In this document: positions 35,273 to 43,113 of the stretch, piece after piece
Numbering within the stretch: the stretch's first letter is position 1
Layout: every line of letters begins with the position of its first letter
DNA from: Streptomyces sp. NBC_00249
GTDB taxonomy: Bacteria; Actinomycetota; Actinomycetes; Streptomycetales; Streptomycetaceae
Assembly (NCBI RefSeq): GCF_026342355.1
Contig: NZ_JAPEMV010000009.1
Location: 62,001 to 126,000 of the forward strand
Length of the DNA: 64,000 nt
Direction: 5' to 3'
Notes under the pieces: generated by a model
Told to the model about the DNA's origin: nothing
Databases searched by the model: none
What the model saw: only the letters and a program-made list of their open reading frames with translations
Made by a program: the position numbers and the translations under genes

Positions 35273-36010
35273 TCAGGGGCGCGGCCGTACCCACAAGGCC
35301 TCGGCGTGGGCGCGGAGTTCGCCCTCCGCCGTGGCCAGGGCGGTGCCGACGCGGACCTTGCGGCCCTCCACCCCGAGGAGCCACGCGTACGAGATGAGGC
35401 CCCCGCCCGCCGGTACGGGCCGCAGCAGCCGCGCCGTCAGCGCCGCGGTGAACGCTCCGGGCGGGCCCGGGTCCAGCAGGCGTCCGGCGGCGTTGCCGGG
35501 GCAGTCCAGCGCGCCCCATACCAGTACGGGCGGCAACAGCCCGTCTTCGGTGGCGAGTTCGGGGCCGGGTGTCCAGGCCGTCGCGACGATGTCCCGGCCG
35601 GGGACCGTCCCGCAGTGCAGGCGCAGTCCCGTCGCCGCCGTCCGGTCCAGGCCGCAGCCGAAGCAGTCGGGGCTCTCGCCGGCCGGCGGGTCGGCGCGGT
35701 ACGCGTCGGCGGCCTTCGACGCCTCCGCCCAGGTCGGGGCCGGCGGTACCTCCCCGGCGGGGGCGGGTACGGGCGTGGCCGCGGCGAGCAGGACCCCGTC
35801 CCGGCCCAGCAGCTCCGTGCCCCCGTCGGGTCCGGGGGCCGCCCGTACGGCGGTCCCGGTCGGTACGGGCCGCCGGAAGTCCACCCGTACGGCCCCCGTC
35901 TCCGCCGCCGGTGTCCGCGCGGCCAGCAGCCCGGCGACGTAGCCGCCGAAGGCCACCCCCGGGTAGCCGTGCAGGGTCTCCGGAACGGTGATCATCTCGA
36001 TGCTGTCCAT
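35273..36010 (-). CDS. Hotdog-fold thioesterase-like protein
   Basis: The 245-residue protein resembles two fused hotdog domains: LHGYPGVAFGGYVAGLLA near the N-terminus and LVWGALDCPGNAAGR with VGTALATAEGELRAHAEALWV later. A CFGCG motif in the middle is shared with PaaI/FcoT-like relatives. The catalytic acid is not obvious. ATG 36010 has GGGGTGGG just upstream; a GTG at 36019 is an alternative. It is divergent from the LLM oxidoreductase. An acyl-CoA thioesterase or acyl-binding role is inferred. Confidence 0.65.
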   Translation of the reverse strand: MDSIEMITVPETLHGYPGVAFGGYVAGLLAARTPAAETGAVRVDFRRPVPTGTAVRAAPGPDGGTELLGRDGVLLAAATPVPAPAGEVPPAPTWAEASKAADAYRADPPAGESPDCFGCGLDRTAATGLRLHCGTVPGRDIVATAWTPGPELATEDGLLPPVLVWGALDCPGNAAGRLLDPGPPGAFTAALTARLLRPVPAGGGLISYAWLLGVEGRKVRVGTALATAEGELRAHAEALWVRPRP

Positions 36011-36099
36011 GCCGCCCACCCCATCACACGCCCGGCCCTGCCAACCTTCCGCGCCAGCCAGTACCTTGCCCTCCCCACGTCCCGGAGGTGCCCTCGCCC

Positions 36100-36960
36100 A
36101 TGCGGATCGCCACGACCGTCTTCCTCACCGATCTGACCGTCACCCCCACGCGCCTGGCCCGCTCCCTGGAGGAGCGCGGCTTCTTCGGCCTCTACCTCCC
36201 CGAGCACACCCACATCCCGGTCAGCCGTGTCACCGCGGCCCCGATGGGCGGGGACCTGCCCGAGCGGTACGGCCGCACCCTCGACCCGTTCGTCGCCCTC
36301 GGCCAGGCCTGCGCCGTCACCGAGCGGCTCCACCTCGGCACCGGCATCACCCTGGTGGCCCAGCACGATCCGGTCGGTCTCGCGAAGCAGGTGGCGACCC
36401 TCGACCACCTCAGCGGCGGCCGCTTCACCCTGGGCATCGGCTACGGCTGGAACGTCGAGGAGGCCGCCGACCACGGCGTCGACTGGCCGACGCGGCGGGA
36501 GCGGGTATGCGACCACATGGCCCTGATGCGTGCGCTGTGGGCGCCGCGGCCCACCGCGTACGAGGGCCCGTACGGCTCCGTCCAGGCGAGCGCGGCGCAC
36601 CCCAAGCCGGTGCAGGCCCCGCGCGAACTCGGCCCCGGCAGGCCCCTGTACGGTCCGCGCACCCTGATCGGCGGGGCGGCCGGGCCGAAGCTGTTCGCGG
36701 CGGTCGCCGACCACGCCGACGGCTGGCTGCCCATCGGCGGGGGCGGCCTCACCGAGTCCCTGCCGGTGCTGCGGCGGGCCTGGGAGGACGCGGGCCGCGA
36801 CCCGAAGTCCCTCCAGGTGGTCCCGTACGCGGTGCGGCCGACGCCGGGCAAGCTGGGCCACTACGCCGAGCTGGGCATCGAGGAGGTCGTCCTCCAGCTC
36901 CCTTCCGTCGGGGAGGCGGAGATCCTGCGCACCCTGGACGCCTTCGCCCAGTACCTGTGA
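36100..36960 (+). CDS. LLM-class (F420-dependent-type) oxidoreductase
   Basis: The 286-residue TIM-barrel protein of the luciferase-like monooxygenase family is in the TIGR03619-like group. Signatures are RSLEERGFFGLYLPEHTHIP, RLHLGTGITLVAQHDPVGLAKQVATLDHLSGGRFTLGIGYGW and LIGGAAGPKLFAAVADHADGWLP. Such proteins usually use F420H2, sometimes FMN. I chose ATG 36100 because GGAGG lies 11 bases upstream; the GTG at 36088 would overlap it. The substrate is unknown. Confidence 0.88.
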   Translation: MRIATTVFLTDLTVTPTRLARSLEERGFFGLYLPEHTHIPVSRVTAAPMGGDLPERYGRTLDPFVALGQACAVTERLHLGTGITLVAQHDPVGLAKQVATLDHLSGGRFTLGIGYGWNVEEAADHGVDWPTRRERVCDHMALMRALWAPRPTAYEGPYGSVQASAAHPKPVQAPRELGPGRPLYGPRTLIGGAAGPKLFAAVADHADGWLPIGGGGLTESLPVLRRAWEDAGRDPKSLQVVPYAVRPTPGKLGHYAELGIEEVVLQLPSVGEAEILRTLDAFAQYL

Positions 36961-37111
36961 ACCCAGCACCTGGGAGCCCCGGACCTGCGAACTCCGGCCG
37001 CACGGAACCGGATCACCCCCCTCCTGCGTGTCTGCGGGTGCCGCCGGTCGCCCTGACGGGCTGGTAGCTTGGCCCGTCTTTCGATCGACTCGGTTTCCTG
37101 GGGGACCTCCC

Positions 37112-37585
37112 GTGCACAGCAACCTGCGTATCTCCGTCGTCGCCGCCGCCGGCCTCGTGGCCGCCCTGACCCTGACGGGCTGCGGCAGCGACAGCGGCCC
37201 GGCCGCCGACAAGCAGACGGGCGTCCCGGCCCCGGCCACGCCCGCCCCGGGCGGGAGCGCGGCCGCGGGCGCGGGCGCCGGCAGCCTGGACGGCGGCTGG
37301 ATCGCGATGGCGAACCCGGGCAAGGGCGTCGTCCTCACCGTCAAGGGCCAGATGGCCTTCGTCGTCGAGGCGGCCACCGGCCTGACCTGCGAGGGCACCA
37401 CCGACGGCAAGACCCTCGACCTGAAGTGCCCGGCGGGCGCGACGCGCTCGAAGGGCAAGGTCGACTCCGTCGACGCCACCTCCCTGAAGGTCACCTGGGA
37501 GGGCGCGGCCGGCACCGACACCTTCCAGAAGAGCGAGCCGGGCAAGCTCCCGTCCCTCCCGGCCACGCTCCCGAGCAAGAAGTAA
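37112..37585 (+). CDS. Putative lipoprotein
   Basis: The 157-residue product starts at GTG 37112 and has a lipoprotein signal peptide ending in the lipobox LTGC (Cys near residue 23). A Gly/Ala/Pro linker and a beta-rich domain follow (GGWIAMANPGKGVVLTVKGQMAFVVEAATGLTCEG), with one further Cys pair. It is probably tethered to the outer face of the membrane. No family with known function is recognised. Confidence 0.8.
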   Translation: MHSNLRISVVAAAGLVAALTLTGCGSDSGPAADKQTGVPAPATPAPGGSAAAGAGAGSLDGGWIAMANPGKGVVLTVKGQMAFVVEAATGLTCEGTTDGKTLDLKCPAGATRSKGKVDSVDATSLKVTWEGAAGTDTFQKSEPGKLPSLPATLPSKK

Positions 37586-37594
37586 CGCCGCCGC

Positions 37595-37620
37595 CCCGCC
37601 CCCGGCCGCCCGGGGGCGGG
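37595..37620 (+). terminator. GC-rich hairpin terminator after the lipoprotein gene
   Basis: CCCGCCCCCGG pairs with CCGGGGGCGGG around CCGC, 10 bases after the stop, followed by CCTTCCG. Confidence 0.8.
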
Positions 37621-37640
37621 CCTTCCGTACGCTGATCCGC

Positions 37641-38162
37641 ATGGACGCGTACCCGCAGGTGACAGCCCTCCTCCACACCCTGGACCGGCTGCCGGGCCCC
37701 CGCCACCTCTGCTTCCCCGACGGCTACGACCCCGCCCGCGCGCAGGCCCGGGCGGAGCGCCTCAGGGCCCGGCTGGAGCAGACCCTGGGCGGCCCGTGCG
37801 TCCTCACCCTCGCCGAGGACGCCGGCTACTACGGCACGATCGTCGTCCCACCCCGGGCCACGCAGGCGGGCGTCCCGATCGCGGTCCGCCTGAGCAACTA
37901 CGGCGACCTGGCCGTGGTGACCACACCGGCCCCCGACAGCCACCACGACCTCGACCACGCGGTGGCCGCCGGCGCCCTCACCGCCTCCGACCGCCACCAC
38001 ATCGAGACGGCCCTGTCGGACCACTACCTCGTCCCCCTCCCCCCGCTCCACCACCTCTACGACGGGGTCGTCACCACCCTCAGGGACGACACCCCCCGCG
38101 TGAGCTACGGCCCCCACGCGGGCCGCACCACCTGGTGGACCCGCTTCTTCGAGCACCTGTGA
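37641..38162 (+). CDS. Hypothetical soluble protein
   Basis: This 173-residue protein has strong streptomycete codon bias. It contains no membrane segment or signal and has a His/Asp-rich middle (DSHHDLDHAVAAGALTASDRHHIETALSDHY). It begins MDAYPQVTALLHTLDRLPGPRHLC. It resembles small conserved actinobacterial proteins of unknown function; no catalytic motif can be named. Confidence 0.75.
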   Translation: MDAYPQVTALLHTLDRLPGPRHLCFPDGYDPARAQARAERLRARLEQTLGGPCVLTLAEDAGYYGTIVVPPRATQAGVPIAVRLSNYGDLAVVTTPAPDSHHDLDHAVAAGALTASDRHHIETALSDHYLVPLPPLHHLYDGVVTTLRDDTPRVSYGPHAGRTTWWTRFFEHL

Positions 38163-38195
38163 GGCCTGCGGCGTGCAACCAGCCAAAGAATGAGG

Positions 38196-38220
38196 CAATG
38201 ATAGGAAGCAAGTATCATTG
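38196..38220 (+). promoter_or_regulatory. Palindromic operator and -10 element directly before the Fic gene
   Basis: CAATGATA (38196-38203) and TATCATTG (38213-38220) form a perfect 8-base inverted repeat with a 9-base spacer in an AT-rich patch. TATCAT (38213-38218) is a good -10 hexamer six bases before the ATG at 38225, consistent with a leaderless transcript whose promoter lies within the operator. Confidence 0.6.
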
Positions 38221-38224
38221 ACTC

Positions 38225-39364
38225 ATGCTGTACTCCACGCCCCGCCTCCAGCCGGTCGACCTCCGCGTCCTCGACGAGGTCGACGACCTGCGCTCACAGC
38301 TACGCGACGCGGTGCAGCAAGCCCCCATGAAGTGGACCCAGGACCTGCGCAAGGCCCTGACGGCCAGTGCGATCGCCGCATCGAACACCATCGAGGGGTA
38401 CCGGGTCGACGAGAAGGACGTCGCCGACCTGATGGACGGTGAACGCGAGGTCGACGCCAGCGAGGAGAACAAGGCCGAGACCCTCGCCTACCAGCAGGCC
38501 ATGACGTACATCCAGTCCCTGCACGACGCGCCCGACTTCCGCTACAGCAAGGAGTTGCTCAACGCCTTGCACTGGATGCTCCAGGGCCACCACCACCCGG
38601 GCAGGACCGCGGGCCAGTGGCGCAAGACGGCGATCCGCATCACGGCCCCCGGGGACGAACTCGCCACGGACTACGACGGCCCGGACCGTGAGCTCGTCCC
38701 CGCGCTGATGACCGAACTGGTCGACTGGCTCAACGAGGGCGACCTCGACGCCCACACGCTGATCCGGGCCGCCATGGCGCACTTGAACCTGGTGAAGATC
38801 CATCCGTGGTCGGACGGCAACGGCCGCATGTCCCGCTCGCTCCAGACGCTCCTGATCGCGCGCGGCGGAGAACTCGCCCCGGAGTTCTCCTCCATCGAGG
38901 AGTGGCTCGGGATGCCGGGACACACCTGGGAGTACTACCAGGTCCTGCGGACGGTCGGCGGACCGGTGTACTCCCCCATGCGGGACACCTTGCCCTGGAT
39001 CAAGTTCAACCTCCGCGCCTACCACGAGCAGGCCCAGCGGGTGCAGCACCGGGTCAACCGCTCCAACCAGTGCTGGATGGAGCTCCTCGAAGCCGCGGAA
39101 CCCGCCGGGATCAGCGAACGGCAGGTGACCGCCCTGCACGAAGTGGCCATCACGGGCAGGGTGCGCCGCTCCCGGTACGAACGGGCCGAGGCGATCAACA
39201 CCCAGCAGGCGACCCGGGACCTCCAGTCCCTGACGAAGTCCGGCGTGCTGACGGCGGTCGGCCAGACCAAGGGCCGCCACTACGTCGCCGGGCCCCGCTT
39301 CCCCCGGAACGCCCTGGACACCGCCAAGCGCCCCCACCGCATCGTCGACCCGTACGCGGACTGA
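38225..39364 (+). CDS. Fic-domain protein (AMPylase-type) with C-terminal winged helix
   Basis: Fic proteins transfer AMP or related groups to target hydroxyls. The 379-residue protein has an N-terminal helical region with the self-inhibitory motif S-x-x-x-E-G (Ser53 to Gly58, SNTIEG). The active-site loop is HPWSDGNGRMSR (193-204), matching HPFx[D/E]GNGR with Trp for Phe. A C-terminal domain (about 285-375) resembles a winged helix (SERQVTALHEVAITGRVRRSRYERAEAINTQ). All catalytic residues are present. The start lies 4 bases after a palindrome and lacks a ribosome site. Confidence 0.9.
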   Translation: MLYSTPRLQPVDLRVLDEVDDLRSQLRDAVQQAPMKWTQDLRKALTASAIAASNTIEGYRVDEKDVADLMDGEREVDASEENKAETLAYQQAMTYIQSLHDAPDFRYSKELLNALHWMLQGHHHPGRTAGQWRKTAIRITAPGDELATDYDGPDRELVPALMTELVDWLNEGDLDAHTLIRAAMAHLNLVKIHPWSDGNGRMSRSLQTLLIARGGELAPEFSSIEEWLGMPGHTWEYYQVLRTVGGPVYSPMRDTLPWIKFNLRAYHEQAQRVQHRVNRSNQCWMELLEAAEPAGISERQVTALHEVAITGRVRRSRYERAEAINTQQATRDLQSLTKSGVLTAVGQTKGRHYVAGPRFPRNALDTAKRPHRIVDPYAD

Positions 39365-39383
39365 GACCGGCCCGACGCCGCGT

Positions 39384-40937
39384 TCAGGAAGATCGGGTGC
39401 TCACGAGCGCCGGACGGGGCTCCGCGTCCGCGTCCCGCACCCGCTTCGGGCGGAAGCCGAGGGACAGGCAGGCCGCGCCCGCGAGGGCGAATCCCGCTGT
39501 CCAGAGGGCGCCCACGTGCATGGCGTGGAGGAACGCCGAGTCGGCGGCCGCCGCGAGCCCGGCGTCCTGGGTGGCGGCAGCCACGTGGCGGGCGAGTTCG
39601 GCCGAGACCCGGGCCTGTTGGCGGACCCCTTCCGGGAGGCCGGTCAGGGAGCCGTCGATGGCGCGCTGGTAGACGATCGAGGTGATGGTGCCGCCGGCCG
39701 CGATGCCGAGGACGCTGCCGGTCTGGCGCAGGGTGCTGTTGACCGCGCTGCCCGCGCCGGAGCGTTCCAGCGGCAGGGAGCCGAGGACGGCTCCGGTGAC
39801 GGGTGCGATGACCATGCCGATCGCGGCGCCCTGCACCAGCATGACCGCCGAGTACCAGGCGATCGGGGTGGTCGCGTCGAACAGGGCCAGCGATCCCATC
39901 GCCAGCGCGGCGACGCCCAGCGACACGGAAGAGACCAGCCGGACGGAGGTCCGGCGGGCCAGCCGGACGGCGACGGGCGAGCCGACGACCACGCCGAGCG
40001 CTCCGGGGAGCCCGAGGAGCGCGGCGTCGAACGCCGAGTACTGGCGGGCGCCCTGGAGGTAGAAGGCGAGGTAGAAGGAGCCGGCCGTCATGGCCAGGAA
40101 GACCGTCATCAGGGCGATGTTGCCGGTCGCGAAGCGCCGCTGCGCCAGCAGCCGGGGGTCGAAGCTGGGGTGTGCGATCCGCAGCTCGACGACGACGAAC
40201 ACCGCGAGCAGCGCGAGCCCGGCCAGGGTGCATGCCCAGACGCGCGGGTGGGCGAAGGAGGCGTCCTGCCCGGCGCGGATCAGCCCGTACGCGAGGAGCC
40301 CCAGCCCGCCCGTGGACAGCACCAGCCCGGCCGGGTCGAGCCGGCGGACCTGGGTGCTGCGGAAGTTGGGCACGTAGCGGGCGATGAAGCCGAGGCCGAG
40401 GACGACCACGGGGACGTTGACGAGGAACACCGACCCCCACCAGAACCTCGCCAGGAGCAGCCCGGCCAGGATCGGCCCGGCGGCGATGCCGACACCCGCG
40501 AAGGACGAGAGGGTGCCGAAGGCCGCCGGGCGCTGGGCGGGCTCGAAGGTCCAGCTGACGACGGCCATGGTGGCCGGTACGAGCAGCGCCGCGCCGACAC
40601 CCATGACAGCCCGCCCGGCGATGAGCTGGCCGGGGGTGGAGGCGTACGCCGCGAGGGCCGAGGCGGCGCCGAACAGGGCCATGCCCACCAGCAGGGTGTT
40701 GCGGTGCCCGAACCGGTCCCCCAGCGCGCCCCCGGTGAACATCAGGCAGGCGAAGGCCAGCGTGTACGCGCCCGTGGCCCACTGGAGCTGACCCGGCGTG
40801 GCCCCTAAGCCCCGGACGGGGTCGGAGAGGGTCTCGAACGCGGTGGACAGGATGGTGCCGTCGAGCCAGATGAGGAGCTGGGCGAAGACGAGGACGCCGA
40901 GGATGAGACGCCGGCGGGCAGGTGTGGTGGATGACAT
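39384..40937 (-). CDS. MFS efflux transporter (DHA2/14-TM type)
   Basis: The 517-residue integral membrane protein has about fourteen helices. Motif A variant GGALGDRFGHRNTLLVGMALFGAAS follows helix 2 and motif C-like GVGIAAGPILAGLLLARFWWGSVFLVNVPVVV follows helix 5, both typical of EmrB/QacA-type drug exporters. ATG 40937 is chosen (GAAGG upstream) over 40961, which lacks a ribosome site. It is divergent from a MarR regulator with a palindrome between them, so drug-inducible export is likely; the substrate is unknown. Confidence 0.92.
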   Translation of the reverse strand: MSSTTPARRRLILGVLVFAQLLIWLDGTILSTAFETLSDPVRGLGATPGQLQWATGAYTLAFACLMFTGGALGDRFGHRNTLLVGMALFGAASALAAYASTPGQLIAGRAVMGVGAALLVPATMAVVSWTFEPAQRPAAFGTLSSFAGVGIAAGPILAGLLLARFWWGSVFLVNVPVVVLGLGFIARYVPNFRSTQVRRLDPAGLVLSTGGLGLLAYGLIRAGQDASFAHPRVWACTLAGLALLAVFVVVELRIAHPSFDPRLLAQRRFATGNIALMTVFLAMTAGSFYLAFYLQGARQYSAFDAALLGLPGALGVVVGSPVAVRLARRTSVRLVSSVSLGVAALAMGSLALFDATTPIAWYSAVMLVQGAAIGMVIAPVTGAVLGSLPLERSGAGSAVNSTLRQTGSVLGIAAGGTITSIVYQRAIDGSLTGLPEGVRQQARVSAELARHVAAATQDAGLAAAADSAFLHAMHVGALWTAGFALAGAACLSLGFRPKRVRDADAEPRPALVSTRSS

Positions 40938-40966
40938 GCGTGACTGCCTTCGGAGGGCCATAGAAT

Positions 40967-41007
40967 CGTCAGGTACCTGACGGCCCGTTCATCGTGACAA
41001 CTCGTCA
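40967..41007. promoter_or_regulatory. MarR operator region between MFS and marR-type genes
   Basis: A perfect 16-base palindrome CGTCAGGTACCTGACG occupies 40967-40982. A related imperfect site, TGACAACTCGTCA, lies at 40995-41007. They lie in the 100-base divergent interval, where the regulator would control both promoters. Confidence 0.7.
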
Positions 41008-41037
41008 AGTTCCTGTCAATCATGTGGAGGTCGCCCC

Positions 41038-41475
41038 ATGGGCGAGCAGACCGACGGTCCCGTGCTGAGCTTCCTGGTCCGGCACGCCTGGCTCGACATG
41101 CGGGCGGCGATCGGCGCCGAGCTGGAGGAATTCGGCCTGACCGTCCCGCAGTTCGCGACCCTGCTGATGGTCAGGCACACCCCGGGCATGTCGGCGTCCC
41201 AGGTGGCCCGCGAATGCGGGAGCACCCGCCAGGCCGCCAACGAGATGCTCACGACCCTGGAGCGCGACGGCCTGATCACCCGCTCCCCGCACCCCACCGA
41301 CCGCAGGACGCACCAGGTGCACCTGACCGACCTCGGCGCCACCCGCTACGCGGAGACCCTCCCGGCCGTCATGCGCCGGGAGGCCGCACTGATGGAGGGA
41401 ATTGCGCCGGAGGTGCGGGACGCGGCCGTCGCCTGGATGACGGCCGTCTCCACCGCCTGCAAGCTCGCTAAGTGA
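41038..41475 (+). CDS. MarR-family transcriptional regulator
   Basis: The 145-residue winged-helix protein carries LTVPQFATLLMVRHTPGMSASQVARECGSTRQAANEML (the helix-turn-helix at about 35-75) and the wing GLITRSPHPTDRRTHQVHLT. ATG 41038 follows GGAGG. It is divergent from the efflux transporter and probably represses it and itself. Its last 8 bases overlap the end of the convergent ATPase gene. Confidence 0.93.
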   Translation: MGEQTDGPVLSFLVRHAWLDMRAAIGAELEEFGLTVPQFATLLMVRHTPGMSASQVARECGSTRQAANEMLTTLERDGLITRSPHPTDRRTHQVHLTDLGATRYAETLPAVMRREAALMEGIAPEVRDAAVAWMTAVSTACKLAK

Positions 41476-41902
41476 CGGCGGGCCGGGCCAGCTCGGCCCA
41501 CACCGTCTTGCCGACGACCCGGTCCATGACACCCCAGTCGACCGCGAGCCCGTCCACGATGCGCAGCCCGTAGCCCGACTCCGCCTGGTACTCCGCCGGC
41601 CGCACCTGCGGGCGCCTCTCCCGCCGGGCGTCGGACACCTCGACGCGCAGCACGCCGGCCAGGAGCACCATCCGCACCTCGAAGTCCCGCCCGGGGACCC
41701 GCCCATGGGTGACGGCGTTGGCGGCGAGCTCGGCGACGAGCAGCCCGGCACCGTCGGACAGGGCCGTGCCCTCGGGGACACCCCAGTCATGCAGCTCGAC
41801 GAGGGCCAGCTGCCGGGCGAGGCGGGCTCCGCGCGGGGTGGAACTGAAACGCTGAGTGAACACGCGTACGAGGTTCCGGGTGGGGCCGGATGGTGTGGTC
41901 AT
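41468..41902 (-). CDS. ATP-binding (GHKL anti-sigma-like) regulatory protein
   Basis: The 144-residue HATPase_c protein is of the RsbW/anti-sigma type. The N box is VAELAANAVTHGRV and the G box GYGLRIVDGLAV; the segment after it ends KTVWAEL. It starts at ATG 41902 after GGGGGAGG. It is divergent from the XRE and DUF397 genes, a trio found many times in Streptomyces genomes and related to abaA- and whiJ-type regulatory loci. The partner target is unknown. Confidence 0.9.
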   Translation of the reverse strand: MTTPSGPTRNLVRVFTQRFSSTPRGARLARQLALVELHDWGVPEGTALSDGAGLLVAELAANAVTHGRVPGRDFEVRMVLLAGVLRVEVSDARRERRPQVRPAEYQAESGYGLRIVDGLAVDWGVMDRVVGKTVWAELARPAVT

Positions 41903-41946
41903 GGGAACAACCTCCCCCGCAACAAGGGCAGTTCCCAGCAACTCAA

Positions 41947-41969
41947 CTACTACCGGGAAAGAGTAGTAG
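41947..41969. promoter_or_regulatory. Inverted repeat in the ATPase/XRE divergent interval
   Basis: CTACTAC (41947-41953) and GTAGTAG (41963-41969) flank a 9-base spacer. It lies midway between the divergent starts, a fitting operator for the XRE protein. Confidence 0.5.
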
Positions 41970-42028
41970 CCCACTCTCTGGACAGGCGCAGTCACCGACC
42001 GTGAGCATGTGACGGGGAGGTGACCGTG

Positions 42029-42868
42029 ATGACGGCTGACGACGACAGCGACAACGGTGGCAAGCAGGAGCGTGACCCTGACCTGCGGAACTTCGGTGAG
42101 ACCTTGGCGGCCTGCCGCAAACGCGCGGGCCTGACACAAGAAGAATTCCGCCCGCTGGTCGGGTACTCGGTGCAGTACGTGGCCTCGGTGGAACAGGGCC
42201 GACGACATCCGTCCCCGAAGTTCGTGAACAAGGCGAACGAGGTCCTCGACACCTACGAGGTCCTCCAGATCGCCGCCCGGAACCTGTCCCGGAGGCGGGG
42301 CCTGGCAGCCTGGTTCCGACGGTGGGCGGAGCTGGAGGAACAGGCCGTCATCCTCAATACCTATGAGTGCAGGGTGGTGCCGGGGCTGTTGCAGACGGAG
42401 AACTACGCACGGGCCCAGATCGCGAACGTCCCGCCCATGGCCACGGCCGAGGAGGTGGAAGACCGCATCGCCCAGCGCCTGGTGCGGCAGGAACTGCTGA
42501 CCCGCACCCCGTACATCTCCTTCAGCTTCATCATCGAGCAGAGCGTGATCGAGCGGTGCACCGGCGGACTGGAGGTCACGCGCGAGGTGATCGACCGCCT
42601 GTTGGAATGTGGCCAACTTCCCAACGTGGACATCCAGATCATGCCGACGTTCAGCCCGGAGCACGCCGGCACAGATGGCTCCTTCCGGCTCCTCCAGACC
42701 CAGGAGCACGAGTGGATGGGGTACACGGAAGGCCAGCAGACCGGCCGCGTCATCACCGAGCCGGAAGACGTCAGCTTTCTCCACCAGCGGTATGCCAAAC
42801 TTCGCATCCAGGCCCTCAATCCCGTGGACAGTGCGGGCCTGTTGATGCGATTGCGAGGATCCCTGTGA
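42029..42868 (+). CDS. XRE-family regulator with DUF5753 domain (WhiJ-like)
   Basis: The 279-residue protein has an N-terminal helix-turn-helix at about 20-75 (AACRKRAGLTQEEFRPLVGYSVQYVASVEQGRRHPSP) and a DUF5753 domain beyond 100 with YECRVVPGLLQTENYARAQI. ATG 42029 is placed 8 bases after GGGGAGG; an in-frame GTG at 42020 overlaps that site. Its stop overlaps the DUF397 start as GTGA. Such proteins are usually modulated by their small DUF397 partner. Confidence 0.93.
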   Translation: MTADDDSDNGGKQERDPDLRNFGETLAACRKRAGLTQEEFRPLVGYSVQYVASVEQGRRHPSPKFVNKANEVLDTYEVLQIAARNLSRRRGLAAWFRRWAELEEQAVILNTYECRVVPGLLQTENYARAQIANVPPMATAEEVEDRIAQRLVRQELLTRTPYISFSFIIEQSVIERCTGGLEVTREVIDRLLECGQLPNVDIQIMPTFSPEHAGTDGSFRLLQTQEHEWMGYTEGQQTGRVITEPEDVSFLHQRYAKLRIQALNPVDSAGLLMRLRGSL

Positions 42869-43107
42869 ACAGCTCCCAGCTCCGGTGGTTCAAGAGCAGC
42901 TACAGCGGCAGTCAGGGCGACAGCTGCGTCGAAGTCGCACTCTCCTGGCACAAGTCCACGTACAGCGGCAGCCAGGGCGACGACTGCGTCGAGGTAGCCG
43001 CCTGCACCGACACCGTGCACATCCGGGACTCCAAGCTCACCGCGAGCCCCGAGCTGACGGTCGGTCCTGCCACCTGGACCGCGTTCCTCGGCGGGCTCGG
43101 CGCGTAG
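42865..43107 (+). CDS. DUF397 protein with duplicated first half
   Basis: The 80-residue product belongs to the small DUF397 family, partners of XRE regulators in Streptomyces. The usual opening W-x-K-S-x-Y-S-x-x-x-x-D-x-C-V-E-V-A occurs twice in tandem (about 8-25 and 28-45), then the normal tail VHIRDSKLTASPELTVGPATWTAFLGGL. Normal members have one copy and about 60 residues. The GTG start overlaps the XRE stop, so the two are translationally coupled. Confidence 0.88.
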   Translation: MNSSQLRWFKSSYSGSQGDSCVEVALSWHKSTYSGSQGDDCVEVAACTDTVHIRDSKLTASPELTVGPATWTAFLGGLGA

Positions 43108-43113
43108 CCGGGG

